DNA from: Methylobacterium sp. Leaf91
GTDB lineage: Bacteria > Pseudomonadota > Alphaproteobacteria > Rhizobiales > Beijerinckiaceae
Direction of reading: 5' to 3'
DNA: 64,000 nucleotides
Assembly (NCBI RefSeq): GCF_001422815.1
Contig: NZ_LMMP01000007.1
Span: 62,001-126,000 of the forward strand
Under the pieces are notes generated by a model. That model made no database searches, was not told the origin of the DNA, and was given only the letters and a program-made list of their open reading frames with translations. A program made the translations under genes and the position numbers. Of this stretch, positions 28,189-36,881 are shown piece by piece. Positions within the stretch are counted from its first letter, which is position 1. Every line of letters begins with the position of its first letter.

Positions 28189-28629
28189 TCAGATCAGGCC
28201 GAGGACGGAGAGCTCGCGCCGCAGCGATTCGGGCATGTCGGCGAGGCCGTCGGCGCGACGCATGTCGAGATCGGCCGGCGCGGACCGCACCGTCAGGTAG
28301 CGCCAGCCCTGGAAGGGCCGGCATGGGCGCGGATTGACCGGGACCACGACCGAATCGAGGACGAGGCGACAGCGGCCGACGCCGTCCGTATCGGTGAAGG
28401 GCTCGATGGCCGTGATGGCCTGGCGGCAGCACAGCGTGCCCTTGATGACCCAGTAGATCGAGCCCTGCCCGGCAATGGCCGAGGCACGTTTGGGCACCAT
28501 TCGGGTCACGTGGAACGTTGACGGGTCGCGCCCGGACTGCAACGCGTCGTCCCGGTTGCGGGCGATGCGTTGTTCGAGGTCCTCGATCGTCGCGGGTCCG
28601 ACGCAGAGCTTCAGGAGGTGAAGGGCCAT
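28189..28629 (-). CDS. DUF1489 family protein
   Basis: The 146-residue protein opens 'MALHLLKLCVGPATIEDLEQRI' and contains 'GSIYWVIKGTLCCRQAI' and 'CRPFQGWRYLTVRSAPADL', the blocks that define DUF1489, a family nearly restricted to alphaproteobacteria. Function is unknown. It is convergent with the growth-pole gene and lies downstream of the CheZ-like gene on the same strand, with a 52-base gap, so the two may be co-transcribed. Confidence 0.93.
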   Translation of the reverse strand: MALHLLKLCVGPATIEDLEQRIARNRDDALQSGRDPSTFHVTRMVPKRASAIAGQGSIYWVIKGTLCCRQAITAIEPFTDTDGVGRCRLVLDSVVVPVNPRPCRPFQGWRYLTVRSAPADLDMRRADGLADMPESLRRELSVLGLI

Positions 28630-28681
28630 GACGGCCCTCTTATCAGTGCCGTCGACGATGCGCGCGGGGCATTCGTCTCGC

Positions 28682-29758
28682 TCAGGAAAACAGGGCGAGT
28701 TTCTCTTTCTCGCTCAGGCCGTCGATATCGGCGAAAGCCGTGGCGATGTCGGTCTTCTCGGAAGCCGGCGACGTCGCCCGGTCCTCGGTGCTCTCGTCGT
28801 CAGAAACGACCTCGTCGGCCGGCTCGTCGTCGAAAGGCTCGCTCGTGTCCTCGGCGATAGGTTCCTCGGCGATGGCGTCCTCAATGACAGCCTCCTCGCC
28901 CGCCTCGGATGCGTGCGGCTCGGTGAACGGAGCCTCTTCGTCCGTCGTCTCCATGGCGGAGGAAAGCGGCATGTCCGGGCTCACCGGCTCTTCCGCCTGC
29001 TCTTCGACGACGGCCTCCATCTCCCCCGTCACGTCGTCCTTCGCTTCCCGAACACTCTCCGATCGCCCGGAATCCATGTCGATGAACCGGTCCACATCGC
29101 TCTGGTCGAGGTCCTGGGCGACAGTCGCCGCCGTCGAGCCCGGCGCCGGCGGGATCGCCTCGACCTCGCCGCCCCAGATCGCGATCATCGCCGCGAGGCG
29201 CTCTTCGAGATAGCGCAGGGTATGGATGATCCGGGCCGTGCGCTGCGCCGTGAGATCCTGGAACGAGCAGGCGGTGTAGATTTCCGTCGCCCGGCGGTCG
29301 AGCACGTCGCAAATCGTCGCATCCGCGCCGGTTTCGCGCATCGTCCAGGCGGTCTCCTGGACTTCCTCCGCGGCGCCGAGGATGTCCGACGTCGCGCGCT
29401 CGGTGGCCCGGACGATGGCGTCTAGGGCGACGGAGGCGATGCCAAGGCGGCTGTGGTCCTGATCCACGGTGCTGATCGCCGCGATCTCGGCCTTGGTTCT
29501 GGCGATGGCGTGGGCCATGTCCATCAGGTCGCCGCGCATGCGTCCGACCCGCTCGGTTTCCCGGTCGGAGGGGCGATCCGCCGTCACCGCGCTTTCCAGG
29601 CGTGAGATGGCGCCGAGCAGCATGTCCGTATCGGCACTGCGGTTGCGCCTGGTATATTCGGCGAGGAACCAGCGGCCGCGTTCGCTCTCGCTCATCGCCG
29701 CTTCGATACGGTCGTATTCCGACTCATCGACCGGGGTGAGCGAACGCATGACAGACAT
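28682..29758 (-). CDS. CheZ-like protein phosphatase with acidic tail
   Basis: From ATG 29758 the protein has 358 residues. Residues 40-190 form the long helical hairpin of CheZ; the catalytic motif 'CSFQDLTAQRTARI' supplies Asp168 and Gln172, equivalent to D143 and Q147 of E. coli CheZ, which remove phosphate from CheY~P. The last 140 residues are strongly acidic (Glu/Asp/Ser-rich) and low in complexity, unlike E. coli CheZ with its short CheY-binding tail. No CheY, CheA or receptor gene is nearby, so it may act on another response regulator. An alternative ATG lies at 29749; a longer frame upstream is a shadow of the MFS gene. Confidence 0.88.
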   Translation of the reverse strand: MSVMRSLTPVDESEYDRIEAAMSESERGRWFLAEYTRRNRSADTDMLLGAISRLESAVTADRPSDRETERVGRMRGDLMDMAHAIARTKAEIAAISTVDQDHSRLGIASVALDAIVRATERATSDILGAAEEVQETAWTMRETGADATICDVLDRRATEIYTACSFQDLTAQRTARIIHTLRYLEERLAAMIAIWGGEVEAIPPAPGSTAATVAQDLDQSDVDRFIDMDSGRSESVREAKDDVTGEMEAVVEEQAEEPVSPDMPLSSAMETTDEEAPFTEPHASEAGEEAVIEDAIAEEPIAEDTSEPFDDEPADEVVSDDESTEDRATSPASEKTDIATAFADIDGLSEKEKLALFS

Positions 29759-29926
29759 AGAACTCGTGTCCTCGATGGTGCCTCGCGCCGTTGCGCGAAG
29801 TCGCGGGTACCAGCACCAGTAGATTGACACGATGGTTTTAACGCCCCCTTTACGGGTCGAATCATCGTCAGCGGCCGGCAACGCTTCGGCTTGAGGCCGC
29901 TTCGCCCCTCGATCGAGCGGTCCCCC

Positions 29927-31120
29927 TTGTCTCAATCCTCTCCGACGGAGCCGAACGCGACGCGTCTGTCGCTGCTCTATGCCGTCGTCTTCGTCGAAAT
30001 CGGCATCGCCATGCCGTTCATGCCGGTCTGGCTGAAGGCGCTCGGCCTCGATGCGCGGATCATCGGCGCCCTCCTGGCGCTGCCCATCGCCATGAAGATC
30101 ATCGCCACGGCTCCCCTCGTGGGGCTGATCGACCGGGGCGTGGCCGCGCGCCGTCTCCTGCTGGTCGGCAGCGTGGCGGTGGCGGCGACCTACGCGCTGA
30201 TGCCCGCCGGCGCCGCCATAGGCTGGCCCATCCTCGCTGTGCTCGTCGCCGTGAACGCGGCGGCCGGAGCGCCGCTGGTGCCGACCATCGACTACCTCAC
30301 CCTGGCCGCCGTACGGCACAGCAAGCGGCTCGACTACGCCCGTATCCGCATGGCGGGGTCCATCGGTTTCCTCATCGCCAGCCTGCTCGGGGGGGCGGCC
30401 CTCAGCGCCATGGGGGAACGCCTCGCCGTGCCGGTCCTCCTCACCGGCCTCGCCCTCGTCGCCGCGGCCACCATCTTCGCCAGCCCGGTGGAAGCTCATA
30501 TGGCGCAGCCGCGCATCGCGCCCGGCACACGCCCGAAGCTGCCCCGCGTGCTCTGGCTCTGCATCGGCGCGCAGGCGACGATCCAGGCGAGCCACGCGGC
30601 GACCTACGCCTTCGGCAGCATCCATTGGCAGGCCAGCGGGATCTCCTCATCGTGGATCGGCGTGCTCTGGGCGACGGGCGTCGCCGCCGAGATCGTCTTC
30701 TTCGCCACCGTGGGGCGCTGGCCCGCCCATTGGCGTACGCCGTTCCGGCTCATCGGCCTCGGCGCCGCAGCGTCCCTCATACGCGTCGTCGGCCTGTCCC
30801 TGATCGGCGGCGAGCTCGTTCCGGCGCTGTTCCTGCAGACCCTCCACGCATTCAGCTTCGGGGCGACGCAGCTCGGCGCCATGACGGCGATCTCGGCCTT
30901 CGCGCCCGATGGGGCGCGGGGGCGCGCTCAAGGCATGTCGAGCGCCGTCAATGCCTGCGCCTCGGCGAGCGCGACGATTCTCTGCGGTGTCGCCTACCAG
31001 GCCGGCGGAGGCTCGCTCGCTTTCGCCCTGATGGCGCCGCTCGCCCTGTCCGGCCTGTGCCTCGTGTCACTTTCCGCGAGAGCAGCGACACTTGCCCCCT
31101 TCACACCGCCCCGTTTGTAG
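29927..31120 (+). CDS. MFS transporter (MFS_1-like, HcaT/LacY-type)
   Basis: About 12 membrane helices over roughly 400 residues, beginning 'LSLLYAVVFVEIGIAMPFMPVWLKALGLD', identify a major facilitator of the MFS_1_like group that includes HcaT. 'ALLALPIAMKIIATAPLVGLIDRG' is the loop 2-3 region. The substrate cannot be told from the sequence. No ATG precedes the first helix; TTG 29927 (GAGCGG upstream) or TTG 29891 are the only reasonable starts. It is divergent from the CheZ-like gene. Confidence 0.88.
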   Translation: MSQSSPTEPNATRLSLLYAVVFVEIGIAMPFMPVWLKALGLDARIIGALLALPIAMKIIATAPLVGLIDRGVAARRLLLVGSVAVAATYALMPAGAAIGWPILAVLVAVNAAAGAPLVPTIDYLTLAAVRHSKRLDYARIRMAGSIGFLIASLLGGAALSAMGERLAVPVLLTGLALVAAATIFASPVEAHMAQPRIAPGTRPKLPRVLWLCIGAQATIQASHAATYAFGSIHWQASGISSSWIGVLWATGVAAEIVFFATVGRWPAHWRTPFRLIGLGAAASLIRVVGLSLIGGELVPALFLQTLHAFSFGATQLGAMTAISAFAPDGARGRAQGMSSAVNACASASATILCGVAYQAGGGSLAFALMAPLALSGLCLVSLSARAATLAPFTPPRL

Positions 31121-31187
31121 GTCAGCACTCCGCCGCTTGCCGTGGGTCTTGACCAATCCGTAACCTTGATCTGCGTTTTAGTTGCGC

Positions 31188-32357
31188 ATGAACCGGGAGT
31201 CGCGCTTCGTGCGCCACGCTGCTGCCAAGCCGAACCCTGACGCCGCCGAAGCCGAGTTTCTCGGCGAGGGCGGACGCGTGGTCCTGAGCGGTCGCTGGAC
31301 GGCGGATCAGGGTGCCTCCGTGGAGAGGGCAGCCGCGCGCATCGCCGGCGACGCAAAGGGCGCTCCCATCCTCGTCGACCTGTCGAAGGTGGCGCGGCTC
31401 GACACGCTCGGCGCCTGGGTCCTGGAGCGGACCCGTGGCGAGATCGAAGCCGCGGGCGGTCGCCTCGCCTATGCGGGGGCCACGGCCGAGCACCGTATCC
31501 TGCTCGGCGAAATGAATCTGCCGGACGAGGATTATGCCGGTCCGCCCAAACGCGGCCGCCTCATGGGCTTCCTGCACGATCTCGGGGTCCGGGTCGTCGG
31601 CGCTAAATCCGACATGGTCAGCGGCCTCGCCTTCCTCGGGGAGGTGGTGACCGCCTGTATCCGCGTCGCTTCGCGGCCGAGCACCTTCCGCGGCACGGCC
31701 CTGGTCAACCAGCTCGAACAGGTCGCCTTCCGGGGCGTACCGATCATCATGCTGATCTCGTTCCTGGTCGGCGGCATCGTCGCGCAGCAGGGCATCTTCC
31801 AGCTACAGCGCTTCGGGGCGCAGAGCTTCGTCGTCAACCTGATCGGCCTGCTCATCCTGCGCGAACTCGGCGTGCTCCTCACCTCGATCATGGTGGCGGG
31901 GCGCTCCGGCTCGGCCTTCACCGCCGAGATCGGCTCGATGCGCATGCGCGAGGAGGTGGATGCCCTGCGGGTGATGGGCCTCGATCCCATCGAGATCCTC
32001 ATCGTCCCGCGCATCCTGGCGCTGGTGATCGGCCTGCCGATCCTCGCCTTCCTCGCCTCGCTGGCGGCCCTGGCCGGGGGCGGCCTCACCGCCTCGCTCT
32101 ATGGCGGGATGACGATCGACGCATTCCTGGCGCGGCTCCAGGCCGCCGTTTCCTTCCACCACGTGGCGGTCGGCCTGATCAAGGCGCCGTTCATGGCCCT
32201 CATCATCGGCATCATCGCGACAATCGAAGGTTTCGCCGTCGAAGGATCGGCAGAATCGCTCGGACGTCACGTCACGGCCTCAGTCGTGAAGTCTATCTTC
32301 ATGGTCATCGTACTGGATGGACTTTTCGCCGTGTTCTTCGCGGCCATCGATTTCTGA
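31188..32357 (+). CDS. mlaE: MlaE-type lipid ABC permease with N-terminal STAS domain
   Basis: The 389-residue protein fuses a STAS (MlaB-like) domain at residues 18-110 ('VDLSKVARLDTLGAWVLERT') to an MlaE permease at 130-385 ('FRGTALVNQLEQVAFRGVPIIMLISFLVGGIVAQQG', 'RSGSAFTAEIGSMRMREEVDALRVMGLDP'). In E. coli these are separate proteins, MlaB and MlaE. The system moves phospholipids between outer and inner membranes. It is the first of four genes with gaps of 5 to 109 bases: permease, ATPase, MCE protein, lipoprotein. Confidence 0.95.
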   Translation: MNRESRFVRHAAAKPNPDAAEAEFLGEGGRVVLSGRWTADQGASVERAAARIAGDAKGAPILVDLSKVARLDTLGAWVLERTRGEIEAAGGRLAYAGATAEHRILLGEMNLPDEDYAGPPKRGRLMGFLHDLGVRVVGAKSDMVSGLAFLGEVVTACIRVASRPSTFRGTALVNQLEQVAFRGVPIIMLISFLVGGIVAQQGIFQLQRFGAQSFVVNLIGLLILRELGVLLTSIMVAGRSGSAFTAEIGSMRMREEVDALRVMGLDPIEILIVPRILALVIGLPILAFLASLAALAGGGLTASLYGGMTIDAFLARLQAAVSFHHVAVGLIKAPFMALIIGIIATIEGFAVEGSAESLGRHVTASVVKSIFMVIVLDGLFAVFFAAIDF

Positions 32358-32362
32358 TCGCC

Positions 32363-33187
32363 GTGAACCAGATGTCCCCGCCCCCCGCGCCGTTCGACCG
32401 CGCCCCGCCTCGCGACGTCATCATCGGCGTACGCGACCTCGTGGTCGGCTTCGGCAGCAAGGTCGTGATGAAGGGGCTCGACCTCGACATCTATCGCGGC
32501 GAGATCCTGGGCTTCGTCGGCCCGTCCGGACAGGGCAAGTCGGTCCTGACCCGGACGATCCTCGGCCTGGTTCCGAAGCGTTCGGGCACGATCGAGGTGT
32601 TCGGCGAGGACGTCGACACCATGACCATGGCGCGCCGCCGGCAGATCGAGCAGCGCTGGGGCGTGCTGTTCCAGCAGGGTGCGCTGTTCTCGGCGCTCAC
32701 GGTGAAGCAGAACATCCAGATGCCGATGCGCGAGCACCTGAACCTGTCCGAGCGCCTGCTCGACGAGTTCGCCCGCCTCAAGATCGAGATGGTGGGCCTA
32801 AAGCCCGATGCCGCCGACAAGCTCCCCTCCGAATTGTCGGGCGGCATGATCAAGCGCGCGGCGTTGGCCCGGTCCCTCGCCCTCGACCCCGAAATCCTGT
32901 TCCTCGACGAGCCGACTTCGGGCCTCGACCCGATCGGCGCCGGGGAGTTCGACGAACTCGTCGCCACCCTGAAACAGACGCTGGGGCTCACCGTCTTCAT
33001 GGTGACGCACGATCTCGACAGTCTCTACACCGCCTGCGACCGCATCGCGGCACTCGGCGACGGCCAGATCATCGCGCAGGGGCCGATCGACGCCATGCTG
33101 GCGAGCGACCACCCCTGGCTTCGCTCGTATTTCCACGGCAAGCGCGCCCGCGCGATCGTCACCGGCGGGGCAAACGCCCATGTTTGA
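32363..33187 (+). CDS. mlaF: MlaF-type ABC ATPase
   Basis: The 274-residue ATPase shows Walker A 'GPSGQGKSVL', Q-loop 'VLFQQGALFSALTV', signature 'LSGGMIKRAALARSLA', Walker B 'EILFLDEPTSGLDP' and H-loop 'MVTHDLDS'. The sequence 'RWGVLFQQGALFSALTV' is characteristic of the MlaF (YrbF) branch. Start GTG 32363 lies five bases after the permease gene; the in-frame ATG 32372 is an alternative. It powers lipid transport with the STAS-MlaE permease. Confidence 0.96.
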   Translation: MNQMSPPPAPFDRAPPRDVIIGVRDLVVGFGSKVVMKGLDLDIYRGEILGFVGPSGQGKSVLTRTILGLVPKRSGTIEVFGEDVDTMTMARRRQIEQRWGVLFQQGALFSALTVKQNIQMPMREHLNLSERLLDEFARLKIEMVGLKPDAADKLPSELSGGMIKRAALARSLALDPEILFLDEPTSGLDPIGAGEFDELVATLKQTLGLTVFMVTHDLDSLYTACDRIAALGDGQIIAQGPIDAMLASDHPWLRSYFHGKRARAIVTGGANAHV

Positions 33188-33270
33188 AAGAATTCACACG
33201 CTGACGGCCCGCCGATTGCGTGCCGTGGCGCACCGCACGGGCGCTGCCCATCCGGAGTACGACTGATCCG

Positions 33271-34353
33271 ATGGAGACTCGTGCGAACTACGCCCTCGTC
33301 GGGGCTTTCACACTCGCGGTCGTCGTGGCGGCCTTCGGCTTCGTGTTCTGGCTCCAGGGCGGATCGCGCAGTCAGGTGCGCGAGAGCGTGCGCATCGTCT
33401 TCTCGGGCAGCGTCGGCGGCCTCGCCAAGGGTTCGACCGTGGCCTTCAACGGCATCAAGGTCGGTGAGGTGATGGATGTCCGACTGCTGCCGCAGGACCC
33501 TCGCCGGGTCGTCGCGATGGTGGAGGTCGAACGGACCACGCCCCTGCGCGCCGACACCCGGGCCCGCCTCGATTCCGCGATGCTGACCGGCGTCTCCACC
33601 ATCTCGCTCTCCGGCGGCAACGCCGATTCGCCGCCCCTGACGCCGGGCTCGGGCGACCAGACCCCGACGATCTTCGCCGACAGTTCCGACATCCAGGACA
33701 TGATGGCGGCGGCCAAGCAGATTGCCCAGCGCGCGGACGACGTGCTGCAGCGCCTCGACAAGCTGGTGGCCGGCAACGAGGGCGCCATCACCCGCACCCT
33801 CGCCAATGTCGAATCGTTTTCCAAGACCCTGAACGATGCCGGGCCTGCCGTGAGTTCGCTGGTGAAGGCCATCGACGGACAGAAGCTCAACCGCGTCATC
33901 GACAATGCCGAGCGCTTCTCCGCCGCGCTCAGCACCGCGAGCCCCGACATCGAGGGTGCGGTGAAGGACGCGCGCTCGCTTGCCGGCAAGCTCAACGCCT
34001 CGGCCGACCGGGTCGACAACGTGCTGAAGGGGGCCGAAAGCTTCCTCGGCTCCGCCTCGGGCCAAGCTGGGAGCAGCACCTTCGCCGAAGTCCGCGAGGC
34101 GGCGATCTCCGTGCGCGATGCCGGCAAGGCCTTCCGCACCCTGTCGGAGAACCTCGACAAGCGCACCTCCACCATCGCGTCGAGCTTCAGCCGCCTCAGC
34201 GGGACCGGGCGGCGCGAGGTCGAAGCCCTCTCCTCGGACGGCCAGCGCACCCTCAACACCCTCAACCGGACGGTGAAGAGCCTGGAGCGCGACCCGTCGC
34301 AGGTCATCTTCGGCGGCAAGCCATCGTTGCCAGAATACAACGGTGGCCGCTGA
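33271..34353 (+). CDS. mlaD: MlaD-type MCE-domain protein
   Basis: The 360-residue protein starts 'METRANYALVGAFTLAVVVAAFGFVFWLQG', one membrane anchor followed by an MCE domain (about 35-115, 'FSGSVGGLAKGSTVAFNGIKVGEV'), then a long helical region (130-340) rich in heptad-like 'NVESFSKTLNDAG' segments. MCE proteins form hexameric lipid-binding rings in the periplasm; the long helical part is like the extended MCE proteins that bridge the periplasm. No MlaC-like soluble carrier is encoded here, so the helical tail may replace it. Confidence 0.93.
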   Translation: METRANYALVGAFTLAVVVAAFGFVFWLQGGSRSQVRESVRIVFSGSVGGLAKGSTVAFNGIKVGEVMDVRLLPQDPRRVVAMVEVERTTPLRADTRARLDSAMLTGVSTISLSGGNADSPPLTPGSGDQTPTIFADSSDIQDMMAAAKQIAQRADDVLQRLDKLVAGNEGAITRTLANVESFSKTLNDAGPAVSSLVKAIDGQKLNRVIDNAERFSAALSTASPDIEGAVKDARSLAGKLNASADRVDNVLKGAESFLGSASGQAGSSTFAEVREAAISVRDAGKAFRTLSENLDKRTSTIASSFSRLSGTGRREVEALSSDGQRTLNTLNRTVKSLERDPSQVIFGGKPSLPEYNGGR

Positions 34354-34462
34354 ACCCGGCAAAGCCTAGCCGCATGTGTCCGGCGTCACGGCACGGAAAC
34401 CGCTATGGCGTAGTTTACGGTTGCGCTTCTTGCAGCGCTGCACAGGTTTCCAGGCCCTTCGG

Positions 34463-35041
34463 ATGACGTTTCGCTCGCATGCCCTGGCGCTCGCCTGCCT
34501 CTCCGCCCTGCTCGGCGGTTGTGGCGGCGGCGCGCCCATGACCTTCGACCTCGCCGCCCTGCCGAGTTCCGGCCGGCCGAGCGTGGCGGCGCGGTCGATC
34601 TCGGTGGCCGAGCCCGTCGGCCTCCAGCCCTTCGAGCAGGATCGCATCATCGTTCGTCAGGCCGGCGGTGCCCTGTCGTTCCTCGGCGGCGGACAATGGG
34701 CCGACCGCCTGCCGCGCCTCGTCCAGACACGGCTGATCCAGAGCCTCGAAAATTCCGGACGCCTGAAATCCGTGAGCCGCCCCGGCGACAAGATCGTGGC
34801 CGATTACGCGCTCATCAGCGAGATCCGTGCCTTCGACATCGCGTCCGGCTCGGGCGAAGCGGTGGTGGACATCTCGGCCAAGCTCATCACCGACGGCACC
34901 GGCAAGGTCGTCGCCGCCCGCATCTTCACCGCGCGCGTGCCGGTGGCCAAGGTCGAGGCGGGCAACGCGGCCATCGGTCTCGATGCCGCTCTCAGCGTCG
35001 TGCTCGCCGACATCGTCCGCTGGGTCAATTCCGGGCATTGA
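34463..35041 (+). CDS. ABC-type transport auxiliary lipoprotein (PqiC/DUF330-like)
   Basis: From ATG 34463 the 192-residue product has a lipoprotein signal (residues 1-22) with lipobox LLGGC, and the later blocks 'SISVAEPVGLQPFEQDRIIVRQ' and 'QWADRLPRLVQTRLIQSLENSG' typical of the ABC-type auxiliary or PqiC-like lipoprotein family. Such proteins sit at the outer membrane and complete MCE transport systems. Its position as the fourth gene of the mla-type operon supports this. Confidence 0.9.
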   Translation: MTFRSHALALACLSALLGGCGGGAPMTFDLAALPSSGRPSVAARSISVAEPVGLQPFEQDRIIVRQAGGALSFLGGGQWADRLPRLVQTRLIQSLENSGRLKSVSRPGDKIVADYALISEIRAFDIASGSGEAVVDISAKLITDGTGKVVAARIFTARVPVAKVEAGNAAIGLDAALSVVLADIVRWVNSGH

Positions 35042-35107
35042 CCGTCGTGTCGCGGTAATCCCCCGTGGAGTACCGCAGGTCGAGACGGGCAAGGACGCTC
35101 GGCGCTC

Positions 35108-35737
35108 CTACTCCATCACCGCCGCTTTCATGATCACGACCATGATCGCTTTGGCGGGTTCCGTTCCGACGCAACGCACCGTGTGCGGCCTGTCGCAGCG
35201 ATAGCGCAGCGTTTCACCGACCCGCGCCCGCTGGAAGGTGCCGGCCACCTCGACTTCGAGCGAACCCTCGGTGACGGTGAGGGATTCCACCGAGCCGCGC
35301 TGGTGCGGATCGGAATCGAGGACGCCGCCCGGATCGGCCGTGACCTCGTACCATTGCAGCCATTCCACCGTCTTGATCCAGCCGACGATGGCGAGGCGGA
35401 TCTTGCCGTCGTCGGAGAGCAGGATCGGCGTGTCGGCGCGCGACGTCTTCTCGATGAACGGCTCTTCGTCGCTGGTGGCCAGCACGCGCTCGATGGAGAC
35501 GTCGAGGGCCTGGCTCAGGCGCCAGATGGTCGCCAGGGTCGGGTTGGTCTCGTTGCGCTCGATCTGGCTGATGATCGATTTCGCCACGCCGGACTGCTCG
35601 GCGAGTTCGGAGAGTGAGAGGTTGTAGGCCTTGCGCAGCCGCTGGATGGTCTTGCCGAGCTGGCCCGAGAGAACCTGTGCTCCGTTCAGGATATCCCGCT
35701 GCCGTCCCCGTTCGGGCGTCGTCGCCTGATCTTGCAT
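35108..35737 (-). CDS. XRE-family regulator with C-terminal cupin domain
   Basis: The 209-residue protein joins a HTH (residues 28-84, 'IQRLRKAYNLSLSELAEQSGVAKSIISQIERNETNPTLATIWRLSQAL') to a cupin sensor domain (about 125-200, 'SDPHQRGSVESLTVTEGSLEVEVAGTFQRARVGETLRYRCDRPHTVRC'). This is the common design of metabolite-responsive repressors such as PuuR/SutR-type regulators. The gene lies next to thiD on the same strand, but its targets are unknown. It has a long upstream region (35738-35843) that might hold its own operator. Confidence 0.9.
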   Translation of the reverse strand: MQDQATTPERGRQRDILNGAQVLSGQLGKTIQRLRKAYNLSLSELAEQSGVAKSIISQIERNETNPTLATIWRLSQALDVSIERVLATSDEEPFIEKTSRADTPILLSDDGKIRLAIVGWIKTVEWLQWYEVTADPGGVLDSDPHQRGSVESLTVTEGSLEVEVAGTFQRARVGETLRYRCDRPHTVRCVGTEPAKAIMVVIMKAAVME

Positions 35738-35843
35738 TGTCCCAGAACCTATCGCGTCGTTCCGTACATCGAACGATCGTGCGGTACTTCAAACGCAATC
35801 AGGCATCCGATGCAAGGCGAAGGAGGCCAACTTCTCCCTCGTG

Positions 35844-36650
35844 TCAGTGCCAAAGGGCGTGGAAATGATGGACCGGTCCGTGCCCTCGTCCCACCGTCAC
35901 GGAATTGGACGCGGCAATGGCGGCGGTGACGTATCGTTTGGCCTGGGTGACGGCCTCCGTCAGGGAGAGGCCACGGGCCAAGCCCGCCGCCACGGCCGAG
36001 GACAGGGTGCAGCCGGTGCCGTGCGTGTTGCGGGTGTCGACGCGCGCCGATGCGAAGCGCCGCAGCGTCCCGTCCGTGCTCATGAGGTGATCGACGCTCT
36101 CCGTGCCCTCCGCATGGCCGCCCTTGATGAGCACGGCGCGGGCCCCCATCGCGAGCAGCTTGCGTCCCTGCACGACCGCCTCGTTCTCGCTCTGCGCCAC
36201 GGGAGACTCGATCAGGGTGGCGGCCTCGGGAAGGTTCGGCGTCACCAGATCGGCCAGGGGAAGGAGGTGCCGGCGCATAGCGTCCACCGCCTCGTCGGAG
36301 ATGAGGCGGTCTCCGCTCGTGGCCACCATGACAGGGTCGAGGACGATCGGTATGCGGGAGGCATGACGGCTGAGCCCGGCGGCCACGGCCTCGATCACCG
36401 CGGGCTTCGACAGCATGCCGATCTTCACCGCCTTGACGTCGAGATCGGAGAAGACGCTGTCGATCTGGGCGGCGATGAAATCGGCCGGCACGTCGTGAAT
36501 CGCCTGCACGCCGAGGGTGTTCTGCGCCGTGAGCGCGGTGATGATGCTGGCGCCATAGACCTTGAGTGCCGCGAAGGTCTTGAGATCGGCCTGGATACCG
36601 GCGCCGCCGCTGGAATCGGAGCCCGCTATGGTCACGGCGATGGGTGTCAT
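35844..36650 (-). CDS. thiD: Hydroxymethylpyrimidine/phosphomethylpyrimidine kinase ThiD
   Basis: ThiD phosphorylates hydroxymethylpyrimidine twice to give the pyrimidine moiety of thiamine. The protein begins '[29 protein letters not shown]', has '[13 protein letters not shown]' and the anion-hole motif '[16 protein letters not shown]', and is 268 residues long as expected. It is followed downstream by the XRE-cupin gene and preceded upstream by thiE on the same strand, separated by a 231-base gap. No TPP riboswitch is evident upstream. Confidence 0.96.
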   Translation of the reverse strand: MTPIAVTIAGSDSSGGAGIQADLKTFAALKVYGASIITALTAQNTLGVQAIHDVPADFIAAQIDSVFSDLDVKAVKIGMLSKPAVIEAVAAGLSRHASRIPIVLDPVMVATSGDRLISDEAVDAMRRHLLPLADLVTPNLPEAATLIESPVAQSENEAVVQGRKLLAMGARAVLIKGGHAEGTESVDHLMSTDGTLRRFASARVDTRNTHGTGCTLSSAVAAGLARGLSLTEAVTQAKRYVTAAIAASNSVTVGRGHGPVHHFHALWH

Positions 36651-36780
36651 GGCGTGTCTCGTCCCTTGCGTTGCGGCAACCCTAAACCATCGTCCGGAAC
36701 GAGGGAATCCGGCCCGATTGAAAATGATTTTAGAACAGGGACTTAGAGAATTTTACCGCTCATTCGCCCGGCTCGCTCGT

Positions 36781-36880
36781 TAGAGCGCTCTCCGCCAAAG
36801 CGGATGCCGGTTCGGCGAAAAAGAGCGCGGCGAAACAAAGGCCTGGAGATGTGCCCCGACCCAACGTGGTCGGGCGCAGC
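36781..36880. repeat. Structured intergenic element between thiE and thiD
   Basis: GCGCTCT (36785-36791) and AGAGCGC (36822-36828) enclose two small hairpins, TCCGC/GCGGA and GCCG-GTT-CGGC, forming a three-way junction. CCCGACC/GGTCGGG (36855-36874) follows. The sequence resembles a dispersed intergenic element I recall from Rhizobiales genomes; identity was not checked. It may separate thiE and thiD transcription or encode a small RNA. Confidence 0.5.
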
Positions 36881-36881
36881 T

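Noticed and set aside
25535..28432. Minus-strand open frame of 965 codons at the end of the giant gene
   Set aside because: Runs opposite the same conserved C-terminal domain and covers the DUF1489 gene in another frame; codon bias follows the plus strand.
35738..35843. Defined operator for the XRE-cupin regulator
   Set aside because: Some short GTAC and CGATCG symmetry is present, but no clear long dyad or promoter can be fixed, so it was not listed as a site.
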